The position numbers and the translations under genes are program-made. This document shows, piece after piece, positions 1-6,757 of a stretch of 53,041 nucleotides of DNA (the stretch's first letter is position 1; each line of letters starts with the position of its first letter). Source of the DNA: Ruminiclostridium sp. GTDB lineage: Bacteria > Bacillota > Clostridia > Oscillospirales > Ruminococcaceae. Location: positions 1 through 53,041 of the forward strand of contig JAIKZF010000099.1 in NCBI GenBank assembly GCA_024682455.1, written 5' to 3'. The notes below the pieces were generated by a model that worked only from the letters and a program-made list of their open reading frames with translations, did not search any database and was not told where the DNA came from.

Positions 1-1366
1 AGACTGTGCCCGAGAGCGCTATCAGAGCCGTCACGTTCGGCAGAGCCATGAGACCGTTCATTATATCGGCTATCGCCCATACCGAGGCGGTCGTGATGTA
101 CGGCCCCACAAATATTGCGGCAATGTATATCCAGCGGAAAACCACCGTCCTTACCCTGCTTGAACCGAAAAGGTATGACAGGCAGCGCTCGGAGTAATAG
201 TTCCAGCCCAGTATCGTAGTGAAGGCGAAAACAGCCAGACACGCCATGAGCAGCAGGTCGGATATTGCTCCCGGGAACGGCAGACCCTTGGAGAAGGCGT
301 CCGCGGTTATCGCAACGCCGACGAATCCGCTGTTATGGCTCCCCGAAAGTACGATGACCAGCCCGGTCATAGTGCAGACCACGATAGTATCAATGAATGT
401 CCCCGTCATGGAAACAAGTCCCTGACGAACAGGCTCGTTCGTTCTTGCGGCAGCCGCGGCTATCGGCGCGGAACCGAGCCCCGCCTCGTTTGAAAAGATC
501 CCGCGCGCCACGCCGTTGTGCGCCGACAGGAGCACGACCGTTATCCCGGCAGCGCCTCCCGCTATCGGGCGCAGTCCGAACGCGCTCTCGAATATCTCGG
601 CAAACGCCGAGGGTATCTCGGTTATATGAAAAGCCAGCACGATGAGGCAGAGGGACACATATATAACGATCATTGCCGGGACCACTATCTGTGCTATGGC
701 GGATATGCGCTTTATTCCGCCGATTATGACCAGCGCCGCAAGCAGGGTGACTGTTACTCCGGCTATCGCGGCGGAAAGATTGATTTCCCGTCCGAGTAAG
801 TTCAGAGTGTGAGCGTTATCGGGGTCGAAAAAGCCCTGAACAGCTCCAGTTATGCCGTTTATCTGCGTTATCGTGCCTATGCCGAGCAGTCCGGCGAGAA
901 CTCCCGCAGCCGCGAAAAACTTCGCGAGCCATTTCCATTTTCTGCCCATGCCGTTTTCGATGTAGTAAAAGGGGCCTCCGAGTATGCTGCCGTGCTTGTC
1001 GGTAACGCGGTATTTTATCGCGAGCAGCCCCTCGGCATACTTGGTCGCCATACCGAAGAGAGCGGCTATCTCCATCCAGAACAACGCTCCCGCGCCGCCC
1101 GCCGAGACTGCCGTTGCCACGCCGACGATGTTGCCGGTGCCTACGGTAGCCGACAGAGCCGTGCAAAGCGCCGCGAACGACGACATCTCACCGTGTCCGT
1201 CGGTCTCGTCCCTGAGCATATACCTCAGCGCCGAGCCGAGCCTTCTGAACTGTACCGCCCCAGTGCGGAACGTCAGCAGCACTCCGCAGAACAGTATCAG
1301 CACTATCAGCGGGACTCCCCATATAAATTCATCTGTTTTCTGTATTATCTCCGCGATCAGATCCAT
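1..1366 (-). CDS. Sodium:alanine symporter, AGCS family (3' end outside window)
   Basis: Translating the minus strand from the ATG at 1366 gives an open frame to the left edge, so the C-terminus is missing. The product is a polytopic membrane protein of the alanine or glycine:cation symporter (AGCS) family, which imports small neutral amino acids with Na+. It begins MDLIAEIIQKTDEFIWGVP, then has a hydrophobic helix, the family stretch ALCTALSATVGTGNIVGVA, a GGPFYYIENGMG loop, and later SNEAGLGSAPIAAAAA, a highly conserved AGCS segment. The start is supported by AAGGAG six bases upstream. A TATAAT-like -10 with a poor -35 lies in the adjacent inverted repeat. The family call is firm; the exact amino acid substrate cannot be read from sequence. 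Confidence 0.9.
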   Translation of the reverse strand, partial: MDLIAEIIQKTDEFIWGVPLIVLILFCGVLLTFRTGAVQFRRLGSALRYMLRDETDGHGEMSSFAALCTALSATVGTGNIVGVATAVSAGGAGALFWMEIAALFGMATKYAEGLLAIKYRVTDKHGSILGGPFYYIENGMGRKWKWLAKFFAAAGVLAGLLGIGTITQINGITGAVQGFFDPDNAHTLNLLGREINLSAAIAGVTVTLLAALVIIGGIKRISAIAQIVVPAMIVIYVSLCLIVLAFHITEIPSAFAEIFESAFGLRPIAGGAAGITVVLLSAHNGVARGIFSNEAGLGSAPIAAAAARTNEPVRQGLVSMTGTFIDTIVVCTMTGLVIVLSGSHNSGFVGVAITADAFSKGLPFPGAISDLLLMACLAVFAFTTILGWNYYSERCLSYLFGSSRVRTVVFRWIYIAAIFVGPYITTASVWAIADIMNGLMALPNVTALIALSGTV

Positions 1367-1390
1367 CTATATCTCCTTGAGATTATTATT

Positions 1391-1549
1391 ATACTAATTT
1401 CAGTTCTATCTGTGGACATATTGGCGAGATAGAATTCCGCCAAACAAGGAACCCGACCGCAGGCTTGCTTTCGCAAGTCAAGGGAGGGTGACGCAGTTTG
1501 ACGAGATTATAGCCGTCAAGATGTTTACAGATAGGACTGAATTTAGTAT
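1391..1549. repeat. Imperfect terminal-inverted-repeat element with internal hairpins
   Basis: Positions 1391-1418 and 1522-1549 are inverted copies, 24 of 28 bases identical (ATACTAATTTCAG at the left end, CTGAATTTAGTAT at the right). Just inside each arm is a small hairpin, TTGGCG/CGCCAA at about 1421-1444 and TTGACG/CGTCAA at about 1498-1519. Near the centre is CTTGC-TTTC-GCAAG. The whole 159 bp can fold as a clover-like structure. It carries no gene and may be a MITE-like or structured dispersed repeat. The left arm contains the likely -10 of the symporter gene. No target-site duplication was evident. Confidence 0.6.
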
Positions 1550-1730
1550 TATATGTATATATGATTGTACAGAAAAAATGCGCGTTTGTCAAGTCCGAAG
1601 CTCTCTTTTCCTGCGACAGCGTTTTTTTCGGCTGATCCGGACCGAAAATTGCCGAAAAACGGCTCTTTTCTTTATTTCGCGCAGTATTTTCGGCGTTTCG
1701 CGCATTCCCGAAAAAAATTATAAAAAACGC

Positions 1731-1757
1731 TAAAGTTTTGGAAACATCTGCCGATAT
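1731..1757 (+). promoter_or_regulatory. Sigma-28 (FliA/SigD) type promoter
   Basis: TAAAGTTT at 1731-1738, an 11-nt spacer, and GCCGATAT at 1750-1757 match the flagellar sigma-28 consensus TAAAGTTT-N11-GCCGATAA in 15 of 16 defined bases. Transcription should start near 1764 and read into the two leader ORFs and the flagella-type genes at 1908 and 2651. Confidence 0.85.
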
Positions 1758-1780
1758 TATAATTGAGGCATAAGGGAATT

Positions 1781-1864
1781 ATGTCTTCGTGCGCTCTTTT
1801 TGCGTATCGCGGCAGAGGATGCGCGGCAGTGCGGCGAACAAATTTCAAGGAGGAAAGGGCATGA
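1781..1864 (+). CDS. Possible 27-codon leader ORF
   Basis: ATG at 1781 follows AAGGGA and opens a 27-codon frame whose TGA (1862-1864) overlaps the ATG of the next small ORF as ATGA. It lies entirely inside the predicted sigma-28 transcript. The peptide is Arg- and Cys-rich with no recognised motif. It may be a coupling or leader peptide; chance cannot be excluded. Confidence 0.35.
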   Translation: MSSCALFAYRGRGCAAVRRTNFKEERA

Positions 1865-1911
1865 TAAGAACATCGTGCCGCACCTCGGAAGAAAGGAATG
1901 ATAGTGTATGA
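1861..1911 (+). CDS. Possible 16-codon leader ORF with very strong RBS
   Basis: AAGGAGG at 1847-1853 sits seven bases before the ATG at 1861, the best Shine-Dalgarno site in this area. It serves a frame encoding only MIRTSCRTSEERNDSV. The TGA at 1909-1911 overlaps the ATG (1908) of the 210-residue gene as ATGA, which would couple their translation. The strong RBS argues that ribosomes load here. Confidence 0.5.
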   Translation: MIRTSCRTSEERNDSV

Positions 1912-2540
1912 GCGGTATCAATTCTATCTATGACAGCTACTCCAACGCTCCCGTGAACACGGCTAAGTCCTCGGGCAAGGTGAAGGAAGCAGTCAAGGAA
2001 GAAAAGGCTGCCGAGACCTCGGCAGCGGCAGCGGAAAACTCCGCTAAGAAAACAGATTCTTTCGAGCGTTCCGGAAAGGCTGACGCAAAGATCTATTCCA
2101 AGGGCGTCAAGACAGAGCACGCGGGCAAGTCCGCCCTCAACATCAAGAACGAGGGCATGAAGGATATGGTCGCTCAGCTCATCGGTCAGGCAAAGTCCGG
2201 TGCGGGCAGTGAGAAGGGTCTTACCCTCGATTCCATACTCAAGAGCTTCGACATCGAGCCTATCGAAAGCGACGGCTCGGAGGATTTCTGGGGTGCGGAT
2301 AAGACAGCGGAGCGTATACTCGACTTCGCAAAGAACCTTGCCAAGAACGACCCCGACTCCTTCAAAAAGGTAAAGGACGCGTTCGAGAAGGGCTTCAAGG
2401 AAAGCGAAAAGATCTGGGGCGACAAGCTCCCGGATGTCAGCTATCAGACGCTCGACAAGGTACGTCAGGGCTTCGACGACTGGGAGAAGGAGATCAACGC
2501 CCAGGCAGACGCAGTCTCAACTCAGGCATCGGCTCAGTAG
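1908..2540 (+). CDS. Flagella-associated conserved hypothetical protein
   Basis: A 210-residue soluble, Ala/Lys/Glu-rich protein. The N-terminal half is low complexity (about residues 18-50). The conserved part is C-terminal: DFWGADKTAERILDFAKNL followed by KGFKESEKIWGDKLPDVS and a YQTLDKVRQGFDDW segment. From memory this pattern recurs in small proteins of flagellated Clostridia; it has no assigned biochemical function. It is first in a sigma-28-driven unit and precedes a FliD-like gene by 110 bp, which supports a role with the late flagellar regulon. Start ATG 1908 has its own AAAGGA ten bases upstream. No signal peptide or membrane segment is visible. Family placement is moderate and function unknown. 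Confidence 0.65.
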   Translation: MSGINSIYDSYSNAPVNTAKSSGKVKEAVKEEKAAETSAAAAENSAKKTDSFERSGKADAKIYSKGVKTEHAGKSALNIKNEGMKDMVAQLIGQAKSGAGSEKGLTLDSILKSFDIEPIESDGSEDFWGADKTAERILDFAKNLAKNDPDSFKKVKDAFEKGFKESEKIWGDKLPDVSYQTLDKVRQGFDDWEKEINAQADAVSTQASAQ

Positions 2541-2650
2541 CCCGCAAAGTATGACATCAGCGCAGCGCTCTATTTACGGGACAGGCACGGCGGCAGCTCT
2601 GCCGGCAGCAGAGCCGCGCCCCGTTCCCGCTATCGAAGGGAAGTGATACT

Positions 2651-3358
2651 ATGAGCGATATGAACATATTCTACTCTTCAATGAGCAGCGTGATCAATCA
2701 GTGGAGTGATTTTCGCGTAAGCAAAAATCTCTATAAGTCTTACTTTGATATGCAGAAGACCAACGCCAAATCTGCGGCCGAGGATGCTGCGAGCAAGGTG
2801 ACCGAGAAGAAGGATTCTTCGGCTTCGAAGGCTTATTCCGCTTCCAAGAACGATAAGCTCAAGACCTACGCGGATAATGTATCAAAGGCAGTTTCCGGAC
2901 TTGAAAAAGCATTCACGGCGGACAGCAAGACCGGCGAGATAGACACCGATAAGGCTCTTGAGGCCGCGACGTCCTTCGTCGACAGCTATAACGAGCTCTA
3001 TTCGTCCACAAGAAGCTCCGGCAACTCTACTGTTTCCAATAAATCGCAGTTCATATCAAATATGACGAACGCATACTCCCGCAAGCTCGAAAAGGTCGGC
3101 ATAAGCGTCGGCTACGACGGAAAGCTCTCCATTGATAAGGACGCTTTCAAAAACGCGGACAAGAGCGATCTTGACGAGATATTCGGCAAGAAGAACTCCT
3201 ATGCTTCGTTTATGTCCACCCAGGCTGACGCAGTCTCCGCTTATTCGCAGACAGCGGCTTACCTCGACACAAACAGCACATACACCAAGACCGGCGCGGT
3301 GACCAGCTCGGCCAACGCGTCCGCCCTCAGCGGCGTTCTCTATAATCAGTTGTTCTGA
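2651..3358 (+). CDS. FliD C-terminal-like flagellar protein
   Basis: A 235-residue Ser/Ala/Lys-rich protein without signal peptide. The distinctive stretch is KLEKVGISVGYDGKLSIDKD followed by AFKNADKSDLDEIFG. It resembles the C-terminal domain of the filament cap FliD (hook-associated protein 2), where a 'GI..dGKLs.D...f' motif precedes a coiled region. Full FliD is normally more than 400 residues, so this is a short relative rather than the cap itself. The N-terminus (NIFYSSMSSVINQWSDFRVS) and the helical Ala/Ser-rich C-terminus are typical of axial flagellar proteins. RBS GAAGGGAAG precedes ATG 2651. It shares the upstream sigma-28 promoter and ends just before a strong terminator. The specific role is inferred. 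Confidence 0.6.
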   Translation: MSDMNIFYSSMSSVINQWSDFRVSKNLYKSYFDMQKTNAKSAAEDAASKVTEKKDSSASKAYSASKNDKLKTYADNVSKAVSGLEKAFTADSKTGEIDTDKALEAATSFVDSYNELYSSTRSSGNSTVSNKSQFISNMTNAYSRKLEKVGISVGYDGKLSIDKDAFKNADKSDLDEIFGKKNSYASFMSTQADAVSAYSQTAAYLDTNSTYTKTGAVTSSANASALSGVLYNQLF

Positions 3359-3382
3359 TATCTGCGGTGATGTCATACCACG

Positions 3383-3415
3383 GCGCCCCATTTGCTGAAA
3401 ATGGGGCGCTTTTTT
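3383..3415 (+). terminator. Intrinsic terminator after the flagella-type unit
   Basis: An 11-bp perfect stem (GCGCCCCATTT at 3383-3393, AAATGGGGCGC at 3399-3409) with a five-base loop is followed by six T residues at 3410-3415. Confidence 0.92.
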
Positions 3416-3540
3416 GCGGCGAGCCGCCGCTCCCGGACCGTCCGTTACATTGTACTTTTTCCGTTATCCTGCCCCGCAGCCGTCAGTTTCTTCGTCGGGG
3501 ACGTTTTGCGGCGCAAAATCGCTTCCCGCAAAAATAATCC

Positions 3541-3569
3541 TTGCAAAATTGCCGATAATATGATACACT
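3541..3569 (+). promoter_or_regulatory. Sigma-A type promoter, extended -10
   Basis: TTGCAA (3541-3546), 17-nt spacer, TACACT (3564-3569) with TG one base upstream of the -10. It is placed just before the membrane acyltransferase-like gene. Confidence 0.6.
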
Positions 3570-3602
3570 ATAATGTACATACTATATATCACGGAGCGAA
3601 AA

Positions 3603-4364
3603 ATGGGAAAAAGAGTCGGAATACTTGATGAAGTGCGCGGCGCCGCATACATCGCTATGATAATATACCACGCCTACTACGATCTGGCGTTCGTCTACGG
3701 ACATGAGATGCCCGGAGCCGTCGGCATATTCATGAAATGGCTCCAGCCGCTCATTGCGGGGACGTTCATCGTCGTGGCGGGCATATCCTCGAACTATTCG
3801 TCAAACAATTTCAAGCGCGGAGTCGAATACTTCTTCTGCGCAATGCTTCTGACGTTCGTGACGGCGATATTCATGCCGTCGGAGCTGATACTGTTCGGAG
3901 TGCTGCATTTCTACGCCATAGCCGCCATGATATACGGCTTTGTCGGGAAGTTCACCGAAAGCATACCGTGGCTGTTTGGGGTGATAATATTCGCTCTGCT
4001 GTACGCGGTCACGCTGAATATCCCCCGCGGCTTCATCGGTATCGAGGGGCTGTGGACGGTGCAGATGCCGTCGTTCCTGTACGGGCATTACTGGCTTTAT
4101 CCGCTAGGACTTCCGGCGGCAGGCTTTTACAGCGCCGATTACTTCCCGCTGATACCGAATATCTTCCTGTTCTTCGCGGGAGCCTCGTTCGGCGTTTATC
4201 TGAAATCCGGCAGACCCTCGAAGGGCATTTATATGACGCGCTTCAACAAGCTCGCGTGGATAGGAAAGCACGGTCTTGCCGTCTATATGCTGCACCAGCC
4301 CGTGCTGATACTGATATTCGACCTTATCCACAAGCTCACCGGTCAGCCGACGCTGTTCATGTAA
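3603..4364 (+). CDS. DUF1624/HGSNAT-type integral membrane acyltransferase-like protein
   Basis: From ATG 3603 (GGAG six bases upstream) this is a 253-residue polytopic membrane protein with about seven hydrophobic helices. An ATG ten codons earlier (3573) has no RBS. The N-terminal LDEVRGAAYIAMIIYHAYYD, the 'FGVLHFYAIAAMI' helix and the C-terminal 'WIGKHGLAVYMLHQPVLI' are the hallmarks of the DUF1624 family. That family is related to heparan-alpha-glucosaminide N-acetyltransferase and to acyltransferase-3 proteins, and is thought to acylate sugars or envelope glycans across the membrane. The conserved His in the helix-1 and last-helix regions is present. It appears to be a single-gene unit with its own promoter. 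The substrate is unknown. Confidence 0.8.
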   Translation: MGKRVGILDEVRGAAYIAMIIYHAYYDLAFVYGHEMPGAVGIFMKWLQPLIAGTFIVVAGISSNYSSNNFKRGVEYFFCAMLLTFVTAIFMPSELILFGVLHFYAIAAMIYGFVGKFTESIPWLFGVIIFALLYAVTLNIPRGFIGIEGLWTVQMPSFLYGHYWLYPLGLPAAGFYSADYFPLIPNIFLFFAGASFGVYLKSGRPSKGIYMTRFNKLAWIGKHGLAVYMLHQPVLILIFDLIHKLTGQPTLFM

Positions 4365-4383
4365 AATTTTTCTGTAAGTGTTA

Positions 4384-4412
4384 TTGCATTTTGACCCTGA
4401 TTATGGTATAAT
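4384..4412 (+). promoter_or_regulatory. Sigma-A promoter of the phosphoglucomutase unit
   Basis: TTGCAT (4384-4389), 17-nt spacer, TATAAT (4407-4412) with TG one base before the -10. The start codon of the mutase follows 53 bases later. Confidence 0.8.
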
Positions 4413-4465
4413 ATATAGCAAAGGTAAGCACCCGCTTACAATAATGACGGAAAGGATAGAATACT

Positions 4466-6184
4466 ATGGATACCAATGCATTATACAGACTCTGGCTCGA
4501 AAAAGCCACGGAAGATCCCGACCTCCAGACAGAGCTCAGATCCGTCGAGGGCAAGCCCGAGGAGATAAACGACCGCTTCTACCGCGAGCTCGAATTCGGT
4601 ACCGGCGGACTGCGCGGAGTCATCGGCGCGGGAACCAACAGAATGAACTATTACACCGTATGCAAGGCCACGCAGGGTCTTGCGTCCTATCTGATGAAGA
4701 TAAAGCCCGAGGGAGCTTCGGTGGCGGTGTCCTATGACAGCCGTATCAAGTCCACCTATTTCGCGGAATCCGTCGCGAAAGTCCTTTCCGCCAACGGTAT
4801 ACGCGTCTTCATCTACAAGGAGCTCATGCCGACGCCCATGCTCTCATGGGCAGTGCGCTATTACGGCTGCGACGCGGGCGTTATGGTAACGGCTTCGCAC
4901 AACCCCGCAAAGTACAACGGCTACAAGGTCTACGGCCCCGACGGCTGCCAGCTCACTATCGACGCTGCTGACGCCGTGCTCGCCGAGATAAACAAGACCG
5001 ACGTTTTCGGCGGCATTATGTCCATTTCGCTTGAAGAGGGCATAAAGAGCGGCATGATAAAGTATATCGACGACAAGTGCATCGACGCCTACATGGCGGA
5101 GGTGAAGAAGCAGGCAGTACACCCGGAGATCTGCGCGGACGCGGGATTAAAGGTAGTGTACACCCCCCTCAACGGCACAGGCAATAAGCCCGTTCGCCGC
5201 ATCCTCAAGGAGATCGGCATAAAGGAAGTCATCGTGGTGCCCGAGCAGGAGAACCCCGACGGGAACTTCACCACCTGCCCGTACCCGAACCCCGAGTTCA
5301 AGGAGGCTCTGCAGAAGGGTTTGGAGCTCTGCCGCAAGGAGAAGCCCGACCTGCTGCTTGCCACCGACCCCGACTGCGACCGCGTAGGCATAGCAGTTCC
5401 GGACGGCGACGATTACGCGCTGTTCACCGGCAACGAGACAGGCGCTCTGCTGCTTGAATATATCGCCCGCGAAAGAAAGGCTCTCGGCACTCTGCCGGCG
5501 AACCCCGTAGCGGTAAAGACCATAGTTACAACGGATATCACCCGCGCTATCGCGAAGAAGTACGGCATCGAGCTCATCGAGGTGCTCACAGGCTTCAAGT
5601 TCATCGGCGAGCAGATAGGCTTCCTTGAAGCAAAGGGCGAGACAGACCGCTATATATTCGGCTTCGAGGAGAGCTACGGCTATCTCGCGGGAGGCTATGT
5701 GCGCGATAAGGACGCTGTCGTGGCTTCCATGCTGATATGCGAAATGGCCGCATACTACCGCTCAAAGGGCATAACGCTCATCGAGGCGAGAAGAAAGATG
5801 TACGAGGAGTACGGCTCCTACTGCAACAAGCTCGACAACTTCGCGTTCGAGGGCGAGAGCGGCATGACAAAGATGAAGGACATCATGACCGGACTGCGCA
5901 CCGACGTTCCGAAGGACGTCGCCGGCACGAAAGTCACAGCCTTCGCGGACTATGAGGCGAGCGAAAAGACCGACCTCGCGACCGGAACAAAGACAAAGAT
6001 CGACCTGCCCAAGTCCAACGTTATCACGCTCTATCTTGAGGACGGCGCAAGCCTTGTTATCCGTCCCTCCGGCACAGAGCCCAAGATCAAGATATACTAT
6101 ACGACTATCGGCAAGACCAACGACGAGGCCGCCGCGCTTCAGGCAAAGTATTCGGAAGCGTTCACAAAGGTGATAAAGGGCTGA
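4466..6184 (+). CDS. pgcA: Alpha-phosphoglucomutase / phosphomannomutase
   Basis: A 572-residue cytoplasmic enzyme of the alpha-D-phosphohexomutase superfamily, interconverting glucose-1-phosphate and glucose-6-phosphate. All four superfamily signatures are visible: the phosphoserine loop TASHNP (Ser144), the Mg2+ loop DPDCDR (Asp301, 303, 305), the sugar-recognition loop GFEESYGYL near residue 400, and the phosphate-binding RPSGTEPKIKIY near the C-terminus. The length matches PgcA/YbbT-type Firmicute enzymes rather than short GlmM. AAAGGA nine bases before ATG 4466 supports the start. With GalK to the right it would finish the Leloir route from galactan-derived galactose. The mannose-phosphate activity is possible but not separable by sequence. 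Confidence 0.93.
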   Translation: MDTNALYRLWLEKATEDPDLQTELRSVEGKPEEINDRFYRELEFGTGGLRGVIGAGTNRMNYYTVCKATQGLASYLMKIKPEGASVAVSYDSRIKSTYFAESVAKVLSANGIRVFIYKELMPTPMLSWAVRYYGCDAGVMVTASHNPAKYNGYKVYGPDGCQLTIDAADAVLAEINKTDVFGGIMSISLEEGIKSGMIKYIDDKCIDAYMAEVKKQAVHPEICADAGLKVVYTPLNGTGNKPVRRILKEIGIKEVIVVPEQENPDGNFTTCPYPNPEFKEALQKGLELCRKEKPDLLLATDPDCDRVGIAVPDGDDYALFTGNETGALLLEYIARERKALGTLPANPVAVKTIVTTDITRAIAKKYGIELIEVLTGFKFIGEQIGFLEAKGETDRYIFGFEESYGYLAGGYVRDKDAVVASMLICEMAAYYRSKGITLIEARRKMYEEYGSYCNKLDNFAFEGESGMTKMKDIMTGLRTDVPKDVAGTKVTAFADYEASEKTDLATGTKTKIDLPKSNVITLYLEDGASLVIRPSGTEPKIKIYYTTIGKTNDEAAALQAKYSEAFTKVIKG

Positions 6185-6203
6185 TATATAAAGTGAGGGC
6201 TTT

Positions 6204-6461
6204 ATGGCGTTTGCGGGAATATTCATAACTCTGATGATCGGAGTGATAGTGGCGCTGTATATCCGCTATATTGCCCGGTACGCGGTAATGCTTATGATAC
6301 TCAGCATTATCGGGACCGCTGGTCTCGGGCTTATCCTTGCCGGAGCCGTGCGTAACGGAAAGAACAAAAAAGCCCTTCTGATAACAGGCACCGTATCGGC
6401 GCTGTCGGCAACAGCGCTCGCTGTGGGCGGACTTATATGGTTTGCCTTATCGGGAAATTAG
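6204..6461 (+). CDS. Small membrane protein, unknown
   Basis: An 85-residue very hydrophobic protein 20 bp after the mutase, with a weak GAGGG RBS. Three probable membrane helices are at about residues 3-21, 28-48 and 58-82, separated by a short Arg pair loop (YIRYIARY) and a basic loop (RNGKNKK). No motif is recognised. It is probably co-transcribed with pgcA and ends just before a terminator. Confidence 0.65.
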   Translation: MAFAGIFITLMIGVIVALYIRYIARYAVMLMILSIIGTAGLGLILAGAVRNGKNKKALLITGTVSALSATALAVGGLIWFALSGN

Positions 6462-6472
6462 AAGAACGAAAA

Positions 6473-6507
6473 AACCGCTCCTTTCGGTCACGAAAGGAGC
6501 GGTTTTT
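6473..6507. terminator. Bidirectional intrinsic terminator (copy 1)
   Basis: A 14-bp stem (AACCGCTCCTTTCG, 6473-6486; CGAAAGGAGCGGTT, 6491-6504) with loop GTCA. It is followed by T residues on the plus strand and by the complementary T-run on the minus strand, so it can stop transcription from both sides. The core is repeated at 6701. Confidence 0.9.
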
Positions 6508-6514
6508 TGTCAAA

Positions 6515-6660
6515 GAAGCCGCTAACGCTCGAGAACGGGAACAAGAGGCCGCTTGCGCTCGAGTGCCTCCGGCGGCCACCCCTTTAAAAAGGGGTGGCCC
6601 CTAAACCAAACCGCTTCGCCTTGCAGCGGGGGTAGGTAGTGCTCCTTTTGATAGTAAAAG
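6515..6660. repeat. GC-rich intergenic repeat block with perfect palindrome
   Basis: This gene-free stretch carries two similar units (CCGCTAACGCTCGAG and CCGCTTGCGCTCGAG) and a 12-bp perfect stem (GGCCACCCCTTT, 6574-6585; AAAGGGGTGGCC, 6588-6599). It also has the phrase ACCGCTTCGCCTTGCAG, which is found again at about 16307-16323. This looks like the dispersed palindromic repeat family common between clostridial genes. No coding evidence. Confidence 0.6.
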
Positions 6661-6700
6661 AAACAGAAATAACCAAAAACTGCACTTTTTGACAAACTTA

Positions 6701-6733
6701 CCGCTCCTTTCGGTCACGAAAGGAGCGGTTTTT
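6701..6733. terminator. Terminator copy 2
   Basis: A 12-bp stem (CCGCTCCTTTCG, 6701-6712; CGAAAGGAGCGG, 6717-6728), loop GTCA and a plus-strand T-run at 6729-6733. The core is identical to the terminator at 6473-6504. On the minus strand it lies 25 bases after the galK stop but lacks a good T-run there, so termination of galK may rely on copy 1 as well. Confidence 0.7.
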
Positions 6734-6757
6734 GTCAATATCATCACGCGAAGCGGC

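Noticed and set aside
1861-1911. Frameshift joining the strong RBS to the 1908 gene
   Set aside because: The 1908 protein has its own RBS and a typical N-terminus, and the upstream frame has no homologous sequence, so separate ORFs are more likely than a sequencing error.
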